DNA from: Diaporthe sp. PMI_573
Taxonomy: Eukaryota; Ascomycota; Sordariomycetes; Diaporthales; Diaporthaceae
DNA: 64,000 bases
Direction: 5' to 3'
Assembly: GCA_021399435.1 (NCBI GenBank)
Contig: JAJTUP010000034.1
Location: 248,001-312,000 of the forward strand
Part shown: one piece after another, positions 10,885 through 21,271 of the stretch
Layout of the letters: the number at the start of each line of letters is the position of its first letter
Numbering within the stretch: position 1 is the stretch's first letter
Program-made: the position numbers and the translations under genes
Notes under the pieces: generated by a model
Database searches by the model: none
What the model was told of the DNA's origin: nothing
What the model saw: the letters and a program-made list of their open reading frames with translations, nothing else

Positions 10885-11924
10885 CTCTGGGTTGTTTCCG
10901 GATGACCGTCGCCCTGGCCCTGCGCGTGTGCCAAGTGGCAGGAATATAGATGTGCTGCAGAGGAACGAATCAAGGAACCGAGTGCTCTGCTGTTGTTGGA
11001 TAGAGGTTAGGCCGACTGAAGGTACGTCTGCCTGACGGGCAGTGTCATTCTTGAGCGTGCCAGGACGGCTGTGAGCGGATGGTAAAATACCTCGTAGGTA
11101 CTCCAGTGCTGCAGGAGGTGAGGTTTGTCGTGTTACGCAGGTACATAGGATGAGACCGAACCTGCGGTGTTTACAAACGATGGTTCGGGCCTGCGATCGG
11201 GGCTAGCTCTAGCATCTTGAGGTGGCCAGAGAACACGAAGCAACTCGCCTTCTCCGCTAGTGCGTCACAAGGGAGTCAGTGACGAGTTTGCTGTCACTTT
11301 GATGGAGGAGTGGGAAACAATTGAGGTGCGGTCGTGATGTCGTGTGTTTTGTTGCCAGTAAGTGAAATATTCCCACTGCCAGGGGGTCCCAAAAACAAAC
11401 GGATCTCAAGGGGTGCTCCAGGGTAAGGTTGCCCAACTGTAAATCGGACTTGGACTTTGGAATGCTTTTATTTTTGCGTTCTTAGGCGCGTTTGGAAGCT
11501 GCCCAGGTATAAATACTTGAGTACTTGCCAAACTATGGCCTGAATATATTTGGGCCGCAAGCAAGGGCCTCTTCCCTTCCTCAAATCCCAAGACGCGCAA
11601 AGTTTCCGTGATCGTCGAACTACTGGATAACATCACTGGGAATGCGACCTGGAGCTATGTCGCTCTTGAATTCAGCGGAGTGTCTTAGCTGCAAAGATGC
11701 ACCTCAGAGGACTATGCTGCCTGGAACATCCGCTCTTTATTCACAGCGCTCTCAGCACAGCACAGTAGATTTGAGTTGAATTTGAAGATCATGCCATCAA
11801 CTTCTGAACCAGAAAAATTAAGTTACTGGCAGAGCCTTGGAAAGCCTTATTTAGCAGTATCACAAATGGTGATAAAAGGGGAAAAGGCACCTAATCGATC
11901 ATGTCAACACGTTCCGGCTTGGGG
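10885..11924. other. Intergenic
   Basis: About 1 kb between two minus-strand genes. No frame with an ATG and a recognisable domain was found. The longest, 11406-11636 on the minus strand, looks like chance. Confidence 0.5.
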
Positions 11925-13277
11925 TTAAGGTGTATACATACCACCCAGGAATAACCTCCCCGTTTTTGTATCATGAACCACAGTGGTTGTTCCTGGTAAG
12001 ACACCCCCGTCCTTATCTTCAAGGGCCTTCTCCCGGACGAATTTGCCTCCCGCATCTCGGGAGAGCTTGAACACGGAAGAAGATGGGAAATAACGATGCG
12101 GGTCCTTGGACTGCTTCAAAATCTCGATGCCCCTGGGTATAATAGCTGCCCAGATGGTGCCATCTTGGTCCTCGGAAAGATTGTCGATGGCATAGGGCAG
12201 ATCTATCTCATCGATGGTCTCCAGGGAGTTATTTGCTGTTGGTCGGAGCACCGTGATTCCGCCTTGCGCAGCCTCGGGCACGTACAACAGTCCGTCCACG
12301 CGACTCCGCATCAAACCGTTTGGATAGCCGTAGCCTTTCGAGACGATGCGGCACGGGCTGGAGGAATCGTCGGGGCAGAAGGTGACGTCTCCTGTGAGTA
12401 AAATTGGCGAGAGAGCGTTTTTCTGTATGATTATGAAACTTGACATCAGTCTTTGACTCGTTGAAAACTCAGTCGGCTCGGAGAACCATTCGTTGCCACC
12501 GATACAGTAGACAAGTCTCAGACAAGACCTACCCAACCCAACCTATGTTGGCCGTGGTCGTTGGTGAGAAAGAAGCCTCCGCCCTCTGCAAGTGCCACTC
12601 TGTTCGGTGTCGCAATAGCAGGATCCGCAATCGTGCGGATATGTTGCAGGCTATGCGTTTTCGGAAGTAGCCTGAAGACCTCGACTGTGGCATTGCCACC
12701 GACTGAAGCCTGAACTGGAATAATCTCGCCGCTGGTGTCGATCGATGGCCGGTAATTCGTGATGAAGAGCTCGACAGCACCGCCTTCCAAGTCTTGCCCC
12801 GCAAAGCCTGCAAAGTTGATGAGACCGTCGCCGGCAGTCCCTGAGAATCCGATCATGGCAGTCGATTTGGAATCCAGAGTCTCTAGATCCATCACAATAA
12901 TCGCATCTCGAGTCGACCGGGCGCCTAAATCGAACTTGGCCTCACTCTCAGTACGTCAGTCTCAACCCGGAACACACTGGGAGTGACTCGCAGGCCATGA
13001 TATACTTAGGCATCCACTTGGCCCGGGCTTCCGAATCGGCGCAGGCGAGGAACAGCTGCCGCGTTGCCTCGGACAACCACAGGTCTTCGCACGCCTGGAG
13101 GAGCGGGTCATGAATCCGACGGCATTGGTAGGAAGGGAAGTCGCTGATGGGTTGCAAAACCTTGCCAATTGCAAGACCCAATTTTAGCATGTTCCATATG
13201 CTTTGTGTGATAGGGAGCTGACTGAGCACTGCAACGAGGACAGCAATGCCCAGGCCAACCCTGGTCAAGTTAGCCAT
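11925..13277 (-). CDS. Paraoxonase/arylesterase-like calcium-dependent hydrolase
   Basis: Exons 13277-13006, 12944-12529 and 12391-11925 give 384 residues from ATG 13277. An N-terminal hydrophobic segment (GLGIAVLVAVLSQL) acts as signal or anchor. Recognisable six-bladed propeller motifs of the serum paraoxonase/SMP-30 superfamily are FDLGARSTRDAIIVMDLE, FFLTNDHGQHR, YGYPNGLMRSRVDGLLYVPE and AIDNLSEDQDGTIWAA. The Asn and Asp in NDHG and YPNG are the usual calcium ligands. Fungal members are lactonases or esterases of unknown substrate. The intron 2 donor (gtcttg) is weak but is the one I found that restores the frame from NDHGQHRLGWV into GDVTFC. A strong gtatgt donor just before the stop could lead to a further small C-terminal exon. 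Confidence 0.7.
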
Positions 13278-14342
13278 GGCAAAAGTGCGAGGAGTCAATT
13301 CTTCGACTTGTCGTCAGCGTCAATGTTGAACGCTGGGGCAAGAAGGGGGGGGGCCTGAAAAGTCAGTATGGTAAACAGCTTCAAGGCGCCGCTCATCGGT
13401 GGTGAAAATGTCAGACTGAAGCGATAAGTAGTCTGCATGACGCCCCAATCCTTCCGGGCTGTTGGCTAAGCATGTAAGATGACCTAACGGTGGTGATTGG
13501 CGGGCCTGGCAGACGGTGACCCATTGGCCCGACTTGATCCCGGCAACCATATGCCCATAGTAATCAATCCAACCAGTGCTCCTTTTTGGCCTCAAACCGT
13601 GGGCTCATAATTACGACCCACTCGGATGAGCACTTGCCAGAGGGCTGGAAAACAACAAGGTGATGGCTGGATTTAAGTGGCTTCGCTTTTAATCTGTATA
13701 CGTACGCTTCTTAAGCAGTACACAGGCGGTCTCTTCATACAGTGGTAAACGCTTAAACACCCAGCGTTTAATAATTACAAAAAAAAAAAAAAACACCACC
13801 ACCACCACCACCACCAATAGCAGTAGGCTCAGAATACAATTGTGGCACTTGGCCCAGAAAACATAGACAGCCTTGTGACAGCCGCATAGACGAGGCTAGC
13901 GAGACCAGCTTCTAGCAGTACCATAGACCATCGACACAACAAGCCCAAGAAGACAAGGTCTTAAACCTACTCAAGTTCTCGTTTTACATGAGAAGTGGGT
14001 GCGGCTGTCGGTACGGAGTACCCTGGGAGGACTGAAGTTATATAGGGGCTGTTCGAGTGGTATAGCAACTTGATACTGTGCATCACACATTTGTACCGCG
14101 TCATTACCTAAGATCACACAAGTAGGTAATTAATTTGCGTCCAGTGATTCGTGCTTCTGTTCCATTCTAGTCCAGGCCCATTCATGCTGAAGGACATGCA
14201 TACACGCCCTTTCCGCCGCCGAGTCAGACTGAACCATTCCGGGTCTGGTAATTGCGATAATGAAATCACTGATTACCCTTGCGTTTATATATCAATGTTA
14301 TTTCCAGAATTAGACTTGAGCGTGATGCAATTCCTCCGCGGC
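13278..14342. other. Intergenic with A-run and CAC repeat
   Basis: About 1 kb without a supported gene. A plus-strand open frame at 14151-14618 (155 codons) overlaps the more gene-like minus-strand frame at 14343-14700 and shows no domain, so it is not called. The only distinct structure is the A15/(CAC)n repeat. Confidence 0.5.
13779..13816. repeat. A15 followed by (CAC)n microsatellite
   Basis: Fifteen A are followed directly by about seven CAC/CCA triplets. It lies outside any supported gene. An A-tract fused to a simple repeat can mark the tail of a retroposed sequence, but no LINE or SINE body is visible 5' of it. Confidence 0.9.
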
Positions 14343-14700
14343 CTAGTATTCCTCCTCAGTCTTCCTCCTCTCCCTGGTCTTCTCCACATGCTTCTGGTTC
14401 TGACGCCATACATAAAGGTCAATATGCTCCGGGCTCATATTTTCCAAGGTTTTGCGCGTATCGTTCTTCACCTGAAGCTCCTCATCACCCCCAAGACTTC
14501 CCTTCTGTCCACCCGAGGACGACTTCAGGAATCCCTGGCGCCGGAGACGCCAGTCTGGATGTTGTCGTCCCTGGAAGACGTTGTTGCTTTTGACAGTAGG
14601 AATATATGTTTTTTTTAGGTGCGATGACTGGTATTCCTGCAGAGCTTTTCCTTTTGGAGTACTGGCAGTGTTTCTTGTTTGTTCTGCTGATGGAAACGGA
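14343..14700 (-). pseudogene. Coding-like frame without start codon
   Basis: Read on the minus strand from about 14700 to the stop at 14343-14345, one frame stays open for about 118 codons with protein-like composition. Pieces are NVFQGRQHPDWRLRRQGFLK, DEELQVKNDTRKTLENMSPE and HIDLYVWRQNQKHVEKTRER. There is no in-frame ATG before the Met in LENMSPEH, so only 31 residues could be made as it stands. A tataaata box lies upstream near 14732-14740. It may be the last exon of a gene whose 5' part I cannot find, or a decayed gene. The family was not recognised. Confidence 0.35.
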
Positions 14701-15167
14701 AAACAGCTGAACCAAACGTGCTGAAAAAGGATGTATTTATACAGCTGGTCTCGTCGGCAATGACGCCGTTAGATGCGTGAGAGGAACGAGCAGGTGATAC
14801 ACAGCATGCCACTGATAGGACTAGCGACTGGACTGATATCTGGAATGCCATGAGAAAGCTCGCTACTCTACTCTCAGTCAGTGCAGGGTTTGTCGCATTC
14901 TGGTCCCCAGGCCTCTTCTGCCTCTTGGCCAAGGTCGTTGTCAAATGTCCGAAATTGGTCACACGTAACTTTCTGAGTCTGCAACGCCGCGAGATCTGTT
15001 ATGGTTTGACAACAATGGCTCGGAAGAACTGTGAACAATTGCAAATCACTACAATTAATATTAGGGATCGTTTGATTGATACTCAGTACTGCCAATTAGG
15101 TATGGTGGCATTACAACATCCCAACTCCTTCGGGCCCTGTCAATTTCAGGAGGCCATCTGAACGGTC
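14701..15167. other. Intergenic
   Basis: Spacer downstream of the carboxypeptidase gene. It contains the tataaata sequence that may serve the coding-like frame at 14343-14700. Nothing else was seen. Confidence 0.4.
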
Positions 15168-16841
15168 TTATGCCAAGTCTGCGTCGTCCATGTTCCGTAT
15201 GAACAATGAGTACCACCTTACGCCGTTGACATGCCCGACAATATTGGCACGCTCGTTGGTGCTGTGTATATTGCTTTCGATGAAGTTATCCGTTGTGTCT
15301 GTCATGTCATGTCCGGGGCTGAAGCGAAAGATGTGTTGCGTGAGGTTCCAGTAATGGCGAGAGTCGGTGTTCGCGGGCAAAGAGATTGGAGCCACGAGCG
15401 TCAAATTCTTGTCATCGTACACGCTTCGGATTGTTCTGTGGAGGACACTGTATGGGGTCGTGCCATTGACTGAGAAAGAAGTGATTGGTGATGCCTCCCG
15501 CTCCCCGGGGAGAGCCGTCAGCTTAATCGACTCGACAGTCTCCGGCTCGAACCAGCCGCGGAAGGTGAGGTTGGTTCCTTCCTCATCTGCATTGAGTTCT
15601 GCGATGTAGTCCTTGACGAGCTGCTCTAACCGACTCTTGGCTTGCTCAACGGAGGTCCCGAGAAGCAGGCGGTGATTGATTGATAATGTCGTGCGTTCTG
15701 GAATCATATTGATCCTGTCCCCACCTCGAATAATTGCCAGAGCTTGCGTGTTTCCAGCCAGCGCCTTCAAAATTGGCAGGCTCTTGGTGAACATGGGGAG
15801 AAGGTCGTTGATGGTTGTCTTATTCTGGTCGATGCCCTCGATAACTTCGACCAACTCCTTCCCCAACCCAGGGGCGTGCTGCCCCAGGCAGAAAAGGGCT
15901 TGCAGGAGTGGATCGTCCATTTGAACGTTGCCAGGCAGCTGACCAGTGTGAATCTTGCCGATCAGAGCAGAAATGGCGACAATGGAGTTGTAACCGGCTG
16001 AAACTGAGCTATGACCGGACCTCATATGCACAGAAATGTTGGCGTTGAAGGTGCCCTTCTCAGATAACGCTGGAGCGGCAATGGTTGTGTTTCCATGATG
16101 GAATATGCCAGGGCCCTCATCAACGAGCAAGGCTATCCCGCCCTTCCCGTATCGCTCCTCAATATGTTCAGCAATTCTCTTGGCTCCTTGGAACCCAGAG
16201 ATCTCCTCGTCGAAACCGAATGCCAGTACCAGTGTTCTCTGGGGGGCCCAGCCAAACTTGAGCAATGATTCAACAGCTGACATGGTCCCAATGAGCGTGG
16301 TCTTGCAGTCGAACGCGCCTCTACCCCAGACATACTTTCCGTCAAAAAGGCCGCTGAAGGGAGGATGTGTCCATTCATTGATGGTGTCGTCTGGCACTGA
16401 CACAACATCCTGGTGAGCCAGGAACAGAGTTGGCTTGAGAGACGGGTTTGCTCCCTTCCATGTATACACGAGGCCATGCTTGTTGACTCGCTCAAGTTTC
16501 AGGTGACGATGGATCAACGGAAATGTGTTCTTGAGGTACTTGCGAAATTTGGTCATTTTCTGCCAGACAGGATCTTTGCCAGGCAAATTCTGCCACCAGG
16601 TCTGGCTGGTGGTGTCGATTTGTACCGCTCCAGATAAACGAGCGACGGAGGCGTTGAGGAACCCTTCGGATTTGAAATATTCATCCAGGCTAGAGTCTTC
16701 CTTGCCATCTTTGGGGTTAAGAGGCTTGGGGAAAAGAGGCTCAAGCTGTGGGCATTGGTGTCTCCATTCGTAGGAGCTCAGCTCGTGAGCGAAGGCGGCC
16801 CAGAGAGGGAGCGCAAGAGCAGCGAGATTGATGAGCTTCAT
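15168..16841 (-). CDS. Vacuolar/secreted carboxypeptidase S (M20 metallopeptidase)
   Basis: A single exon of 557 residues starting at ATG 16841. A signal-like N-terminus (MKLINLAALALPLWAAFA) precedes the peptidase. M20A zinc-site motifs are all present: LFLAHQDVVSVP (His and the helper Asp), WGRGAFDCK (bridging Asp), FGFDEEISG (catalytic Glu and metal Glu) and a late His in FIESNIHSTNER. The length and order match yeast carboxypeptidase S (Cps1), a zinc carboxypeptidase of the vacuole that frees C-terminal residues from peptides for nitrogen use. Several N-x-S/T sites agree with secretion. It is divergent from another M20-type hydrolase gene at 17894. Confidence 0.9.
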   Translation of the reverse strand: MKLINLAALALPLWAAFAHELSSYEWRHQCPQLEPLFPKPLNPKDGKEDSSLDEYFKSEGFLNASVARLSGAVQIDTTSQTWWQNLPGKDPVWQKMTKFRKYLKNTFPLIHRHLKLERVNKHGLVYTWKGANPSLKPTLFLAHQDVVSVPDDTINEWTHPPFSGLFDGKYVWGRGAFDCKTTLIGTMSAVESLLKFGWAPQRTLVLAFGFDEEISGFQGAKRIAEHIEERYGKGGIALLVDEGPGIFHHGNTTIAAPALSEKGTFNANISVHMRSGHSSVSAGYNSIVAISALIGKIHTGQLPGNVQMDDPLLQALFCLGQHAPGLGKELVEVIEGIDQNKTTINDLLPMFTKSLPILKALAGNTQALAIIRGGDRINMIPERTTLSINHRLLLGTSVEQAKSRLEQLVKDYIAELNADEEGTNLTFRGWFEPETVESIKLTALPGEREASPITSFSVNGTTPYSVLHRTIRSVYDDKNLTLVAPISLPANTDSRHYWNLTQHIFRFSPGHDMTDTTDNFIESNIHSTNERANIVGHVNGVRWYSLFIRNMDDADLA

Positions 16842-17893
16842 AGTGACAGTGACTTCAGGAAGAGCGGCAGGAATGAGGGGGTTTTCTGGTTCCGTAAGAT
16901 GTTCAGTACAATGTTTGGGATGCCGGGCGTGCTACTCTCAGCCTTCTTGGCCCTGGCAATGATGGGTACTAACGCCTTGTGGGCTCTAACAAATAAAAAA
17001 GGAAAGGAATGTGGGTGATACGGTACAGACTCTAGAGGCGTGCGTGGAATGTGAGAAGGGAATGGGGCAACCGGAGGATCAAAAGACAAAGGGAGGGAGA
17101 ATAGGAGGATAAACAGACCACTTGGTAAGGAAGAAGGCTCCTTCTGTATGAGGACTAATTTATTCCGAGCAAGAGTAGCCTGTATCAGCGGTTCTTTTTC
17201 GAGCCCTTTGCTTGGTTCATGGCTGCTAGGCACATCTCTCAATGGCAGTCGCAAGTGGTGAGTGGACGGCTGAGCAACACCCAACTTCTACAGTCCACCT
17301 CAAGGATGGCGCCTTCCCAAATTGTCCGACATATTTAGTCACACTAACAGGAAGGTACGCATGGATGTCAGAAAGGTCCGGATCTACTGCTTCACCTCAG
17401 GGCTGTCCACGTACTTGGTGACTTTATGTGCTTGGGACTTCTCCGCCGTGCAACTAAAACCACAGACATTCGTGATCATCGGTGATGAGGACTCCTGGCA
17501 GTGCACTATTAAACCCGGGCGAGGTTTCGAAGTGATGGGCTGAAGGGTAGAGGCTGGGCCACCAGGGGGCTGAGCTGAAGAGAATCCTATTTTTCAGTTG
17601 CACCCGGTACCATGGAGTTTGAGCAAACGTAGTACAGTACAGAATGCGAATCATGCACGAGGAGTGAAAACTATCTATACACCGCTGCCACGCTGCCACG
17701 CTGCCAGCTCAACGTCGGGTGCCTATCTCGGCAGAGTGCCGAGCGCCGAGCGCCGTCAGGGGCAGGCGGCGACAACCCCGCTTCCGACGACGGCCCTTCT
17801 AATCTGTATTAATAGTCACGCAGGTGACGGCTCTTGCCATTTCTCTTTATGAACTTGTAGGAAAGGCTTGTCTTCAAGACACAGCATAAAGCC
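16842..17893. other. Divergent promoter region
   Basis: About 1.05 kb between two divergently transcribed M20-type hydrolase genes. A minus-strand open frame (16838-17284) overlaps the carboxypeptidase start and shows no domain. A triplicated cgctgccacg unit is found near 17688-17703. Confidence 0.5.
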
Positions 17894-19733
17894 ATGCTCG
17901 TTCGAAGATATGGGTCCGGGTTTAAGGACCTGTGTTGGCGCAGCCAGTGTGGTCAACCCGTTTTCAAGGCAGCATCAGCGGCGAGATGCGACGCTCTATC
18001 CAAGAGAAACTTCAGCGCTTCAAGGTCGAGATGGATTAAGACGGCAGACATGAAAGAGTCTGACCTGGCAGCTGTCAAGGTCGATGGGGGACGGTTGATG
18101 GATACGCTTCACCATACCTGCAAGTTTGGTACCGGTCTCAGATGGGGAAGGCAAGACACTTTTCAATATCCAGTCTGTTGCATTGAGGCTTCAAGGCGAA
18201 TTTCGGCTCCTATGATATTTGCGGCTAGTAAAAGAGGATCAAGGGCTGACATTCTCTTGCTACATCTAGTGAGCCAACTGAGACCGGCATGTCTCGTCTC
18301 GCCCTGTCAGACACAGACAAGCTAGCTCGGGACTGGTTTGTGGAAACGACAAAGTCTCTCGGCTGTTCCGTCACTGTCGATGCAATGGGGAATACTTTCG
18401 CCGTTAGGCCAGGGCGCAGAAAGGATGTTGCGCCCATCTTTGCGGGCTCGCATCTCGATACTCAGCCTGCTGCTGGCCGGTATGACGGCATCTTGGGCAT
18501 CCATGCAGGCGTCGAGGTACGTTTCTCAGGGCACCGGGAGCTTGATCTTTCGAAAGCCATTCCGACCCAAGCAAGTTTCAATAAAGCTGACCGAGTTGCC
18601 GACAGATGCTGAACCTGCTCCGGGATCACGAGGTGGAGACAGAGTATCCAATCGGTGTTGTCAACTGGACTAAGTACGTCGTACTCAAATGTAGCACACA
18701 ATTGATCGGGTCCCAATTTGTTGACACGGTGCAGCGAGGAGGGCGCGAGGTTTCCAATGTCCATGAGCTCATCGGGCGTTTGGACCGGAGAAATCCCACT
18801 TGAGCGAGCACACAACCTTCAGGAAGTCGGCGGCGGCACTGCCACGATGCGGTCAGAACTAGAGCGGATTGGATACCTGGGGGGCGTACCAGCAAGCCAC
18901 CGCTCAACACCAATGGCCGCCCACTTTGAGCTACACATCGAGCAAGGGCCGGTCCTCGAGGCCCAGAAACAAAAGATCGGCGTGGTGCAAGGAGTGCAAG
19001 CGTACAAATGGTTCACCATTGACGTCGAGGGACGAGGTGAGCTGATGGTCTCCGAAGCCGCATCTCACGCATATTGTGACTGCTGACCCGCCGCAAAGCA
19101 TCGCACACAGGCACCACACCCTTCTCCGCCCGCGCCGACGCCCTGCTCCTAGCATCCAAGCTGATAACCCACTCCAACCGCGTCGCTGCGAAACACTCCG
19201 CCCTCGCCTCAACGGGCATCCTGACCCTTTCCCCAGGCAGCGTCAATACGGTTCCAGGAAACGTGCGCTTCACCCTCGACGTGCGCGCCGCAGCAGACGC
19301 AGCCGTCGAGGCCGTGGAGTCGGAGCTCAAGCGCGACTTCGAGACCCTCGCCCGGCGAGGGTCCGTCGACGGCGAGGGTGGGGGCCCTGCGCAGAGCAAG
19401 GAAGAGGGGCTGCCGCTCGCTGTAACCTGGAAGACGGACTTTGAGAGCCCGGCCGTGCTGTTTCACCAGGACTGCATATCAGCGGTGAGGGCGGCTGCGG
19501 AGTCTGTCCTGGGCGATCAGAGGCTCCTCCGGGACATGACGAGCGGGGCTGGGCACGACAGTGTCTACGCCAGCAAGCGGTGCCCGACATCTATGATCTT
19601 TGTACCGAGCAAGAATGGGATTAGTCACCATCCTGAAGAATGGACAAGCCCCGAGGACTGTGCCTTGGGTGCAGAGGTCTTGTGTCAGAGCGTCTTGAGA
19701 TACGATCGTTCTATGGCTGTGAGGGGTTCATGA
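17894..19733 (+). CDS. N-carbamoyl-L-amino acid hydrolase / beta-ureidopropionase-type amidohydrolase
   Basis: Exons 17894-18150, 18270-18516, 18606-18673, 18735-19036 and 19099-19733 give 502 residues. Family motifs (M20 hydantoinase/carbamoylase, allantoate amidohydrolase relatives) are the metal site GSHLDTQPAAGRYDGILG, NEEGARFP across exons 3-4, the substrate loop FELHIEQGPVLE, SHTGTTPFSAR across exons 4-5 and a final metal His in SGAGHDSVY. It would cleave the N-carbamoyl group from amino acids or beta-alanine. The first ~48 residues are Arg-rich and end in RNFSASRS, like a mitochondrial presequence. Intron 1 (18151-18269) has a GC donor, ag|gcaaga, required by the frame. Confidence 0.85.
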
Positions 19734-20070
19734 GATGTTGCTTGATTTACCTCATCTTCCAGGCCGGCCATAGCTCATCTACGAAAGAGGGGCTCTACAT
19801 CAAGCCATCAATTCATCTCTCTGGGTGCAAGTCCCTGCTGCCAGCCCTCCTCCCAAGTGCAATAATTACGAAGTGAAACCAGAGATCCACCCCAGTGATG
19901 GTGACAGGGTCAGGCGTATACAGACATTGGAGTGATCCCTCGTGTGTGTGCAAGTAACCTCACAGCTTCCCACCTTTCCAGACAGCCATCTGAACAAACA
20001 GAAACCATAATCAAACGGGGAAGGTAGTGTGATCTCATCAAATGTCAAGATTTCGGAGCATTTGCTCCGC
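19734..20070. other. Convergent intergenic spacer
   Basis: About 340 bp between the ends of two convergent genes. No gene or repeat was seen. Confidence 0.5.
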
Positions 20071-21271
20071 CTAGCCGAAGCAACGTCTGTCAGAATGGTG
20101 ACCCTGGCCTACATTGGAGGGGACTCTTGCCTCGGTAGCATCAATGTTGCCGTTCCGCAACATTGATATGACACGGCCGAGAAGGCGCTCAAGCACAGCG
20201 ACACGGTCGGTCAGGCGCTGTACCTCGAGCTGAGCGACGCGGTCGGTCAGGCGCTGGGTTTCTTCATTTTGAAGCCGAAGCTCTTTGTAGTAATGGTCGA
20301 AGCGATTCTTGTAGGTGCTATCGGACTCAATCAAACCACGGCGAGCAATGCCGGAGTCGACCACGGCTTGAGCTGCGTGTGCGCCGGCCCGCTGGAGACG
20401 CACGTTGGCCATCGCCGACGAAGCAGCTAGCAGGTTCAGGGCGTCAGTGGGGCTGGCTGCGCTCGTAGCAGCAAGGGCCATGGCGGTGCCATCTTGTTCG
20501 TATGATCCGATCATCTGACTGGCGTGCTTGACAAGGTTGGAGACGGCCGGGGTCATGTCAATGGCCACAAGTCGATCTTGGTTGCCGTCGTCTTCATCGC
20601 CTTCGTCCTCGGAAGAGGTGTTACGACGACGGTCGTCATCCTGATTGTCATCCTAAAAAGTTGAAAAAGCATCCAGTTAGCGACGGGTCGCTAAGTAAGT
20701 CCACAACAGCAGCATCGCAGATGATGGATAGAGTCAAATCTTCTTCTCCGCCCTGCATTCGACTCGGATCCAAGCCCTGCACCGTGGTGGGGCCGCCGGG
20801 TACGGGTTCTCAAGGGTGAACAATCAATCTCGCCTCCCACACGTGTTTGCCCCAAGACAGCGTGTGACTCCCCTTTTCCAGCCGAATAACCTGCAAGCGA
20901 GAAACGCCGCCACCTATGACCTAGCAATGTTGAATTGCTAGGCGCTCGATGGGGAGGGATCCTGGGAGTCCCAAATGAACGTGTTCGTCCTCGACCCAGC
21001 GATGAAATCCGGGTTTTGGCGAAAGCATCACGCTCACAGGGGTCGCAACTCACCAGAGTTTCACTCTCGCTCGCGTGGTTGGTTTGGCAGGGTCGGAGAG
21101 AAGAAGGATGCATACTGGTGTTGGATGATGGATGGTTGGACTTACCTCTTGGTGAGGATCCTCAAAGTCCATGGCGGACGTGTCCTCAAACTCGCCTTGG
21201 GTTGCGTGACCGCTGTCAGCGCCGTGAGCAGAGCGTCGAGCGCGCCGCGCTTTTTCATTGCCTGCGCCCAT
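20071..21271 (-). CDS. Hypothetical protein with C-terminal coiled coil
   Basis: Exon 1 (21271-21146, ATG 21271) ends in EDPHQE before gtaagt. Exon 2 (20652-20071) begins after ctaac...ttttag. Together they give 235 residues. An acidic, disordered N-terminal third (RRNTSSEDEGDEDDGNQD) precedes an Ala-rich helical stretch. A coiled coil near residues 165-205 contains a duplicated heptad block, QRLTDRVAQLE then QRLTDRVAVLE, also visible as a DNA tandem repeat at about 20203-20258. No family is recognised. The 493-bp intron is long for this window and contains a 140-codon frame, so an alternative exon inside it is possible. Confidence 0.6.

Noticed and set aside
12392..12536. Possible frameshift (ttgggt/tgggt duplication) in the paraoxonase-like gene
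   Set aside because: A 137-bp intron with donor gtcttg at 12528 joins RLGWV to GDVTFC in frame and matches the family better, so no frameshift is needed.
13779..13816. A-run plus CAC repeat as a retroposon tail
   Set aside because: No element body or target duplication recognised upstream; kept only as a simple repeat.
14151..14618. 155-codon plus-strand frame
   Set aside because: It overlaps a better coding-like frame on the other strand, and shows no domain.
16838..17284. 148-codon minus-strand frame overlapping the carboxypeptidase start
   Set aside because: It lies in the promoter/5' UTR region of that gene, is Pro/Leu/Ser-biased and without domain.
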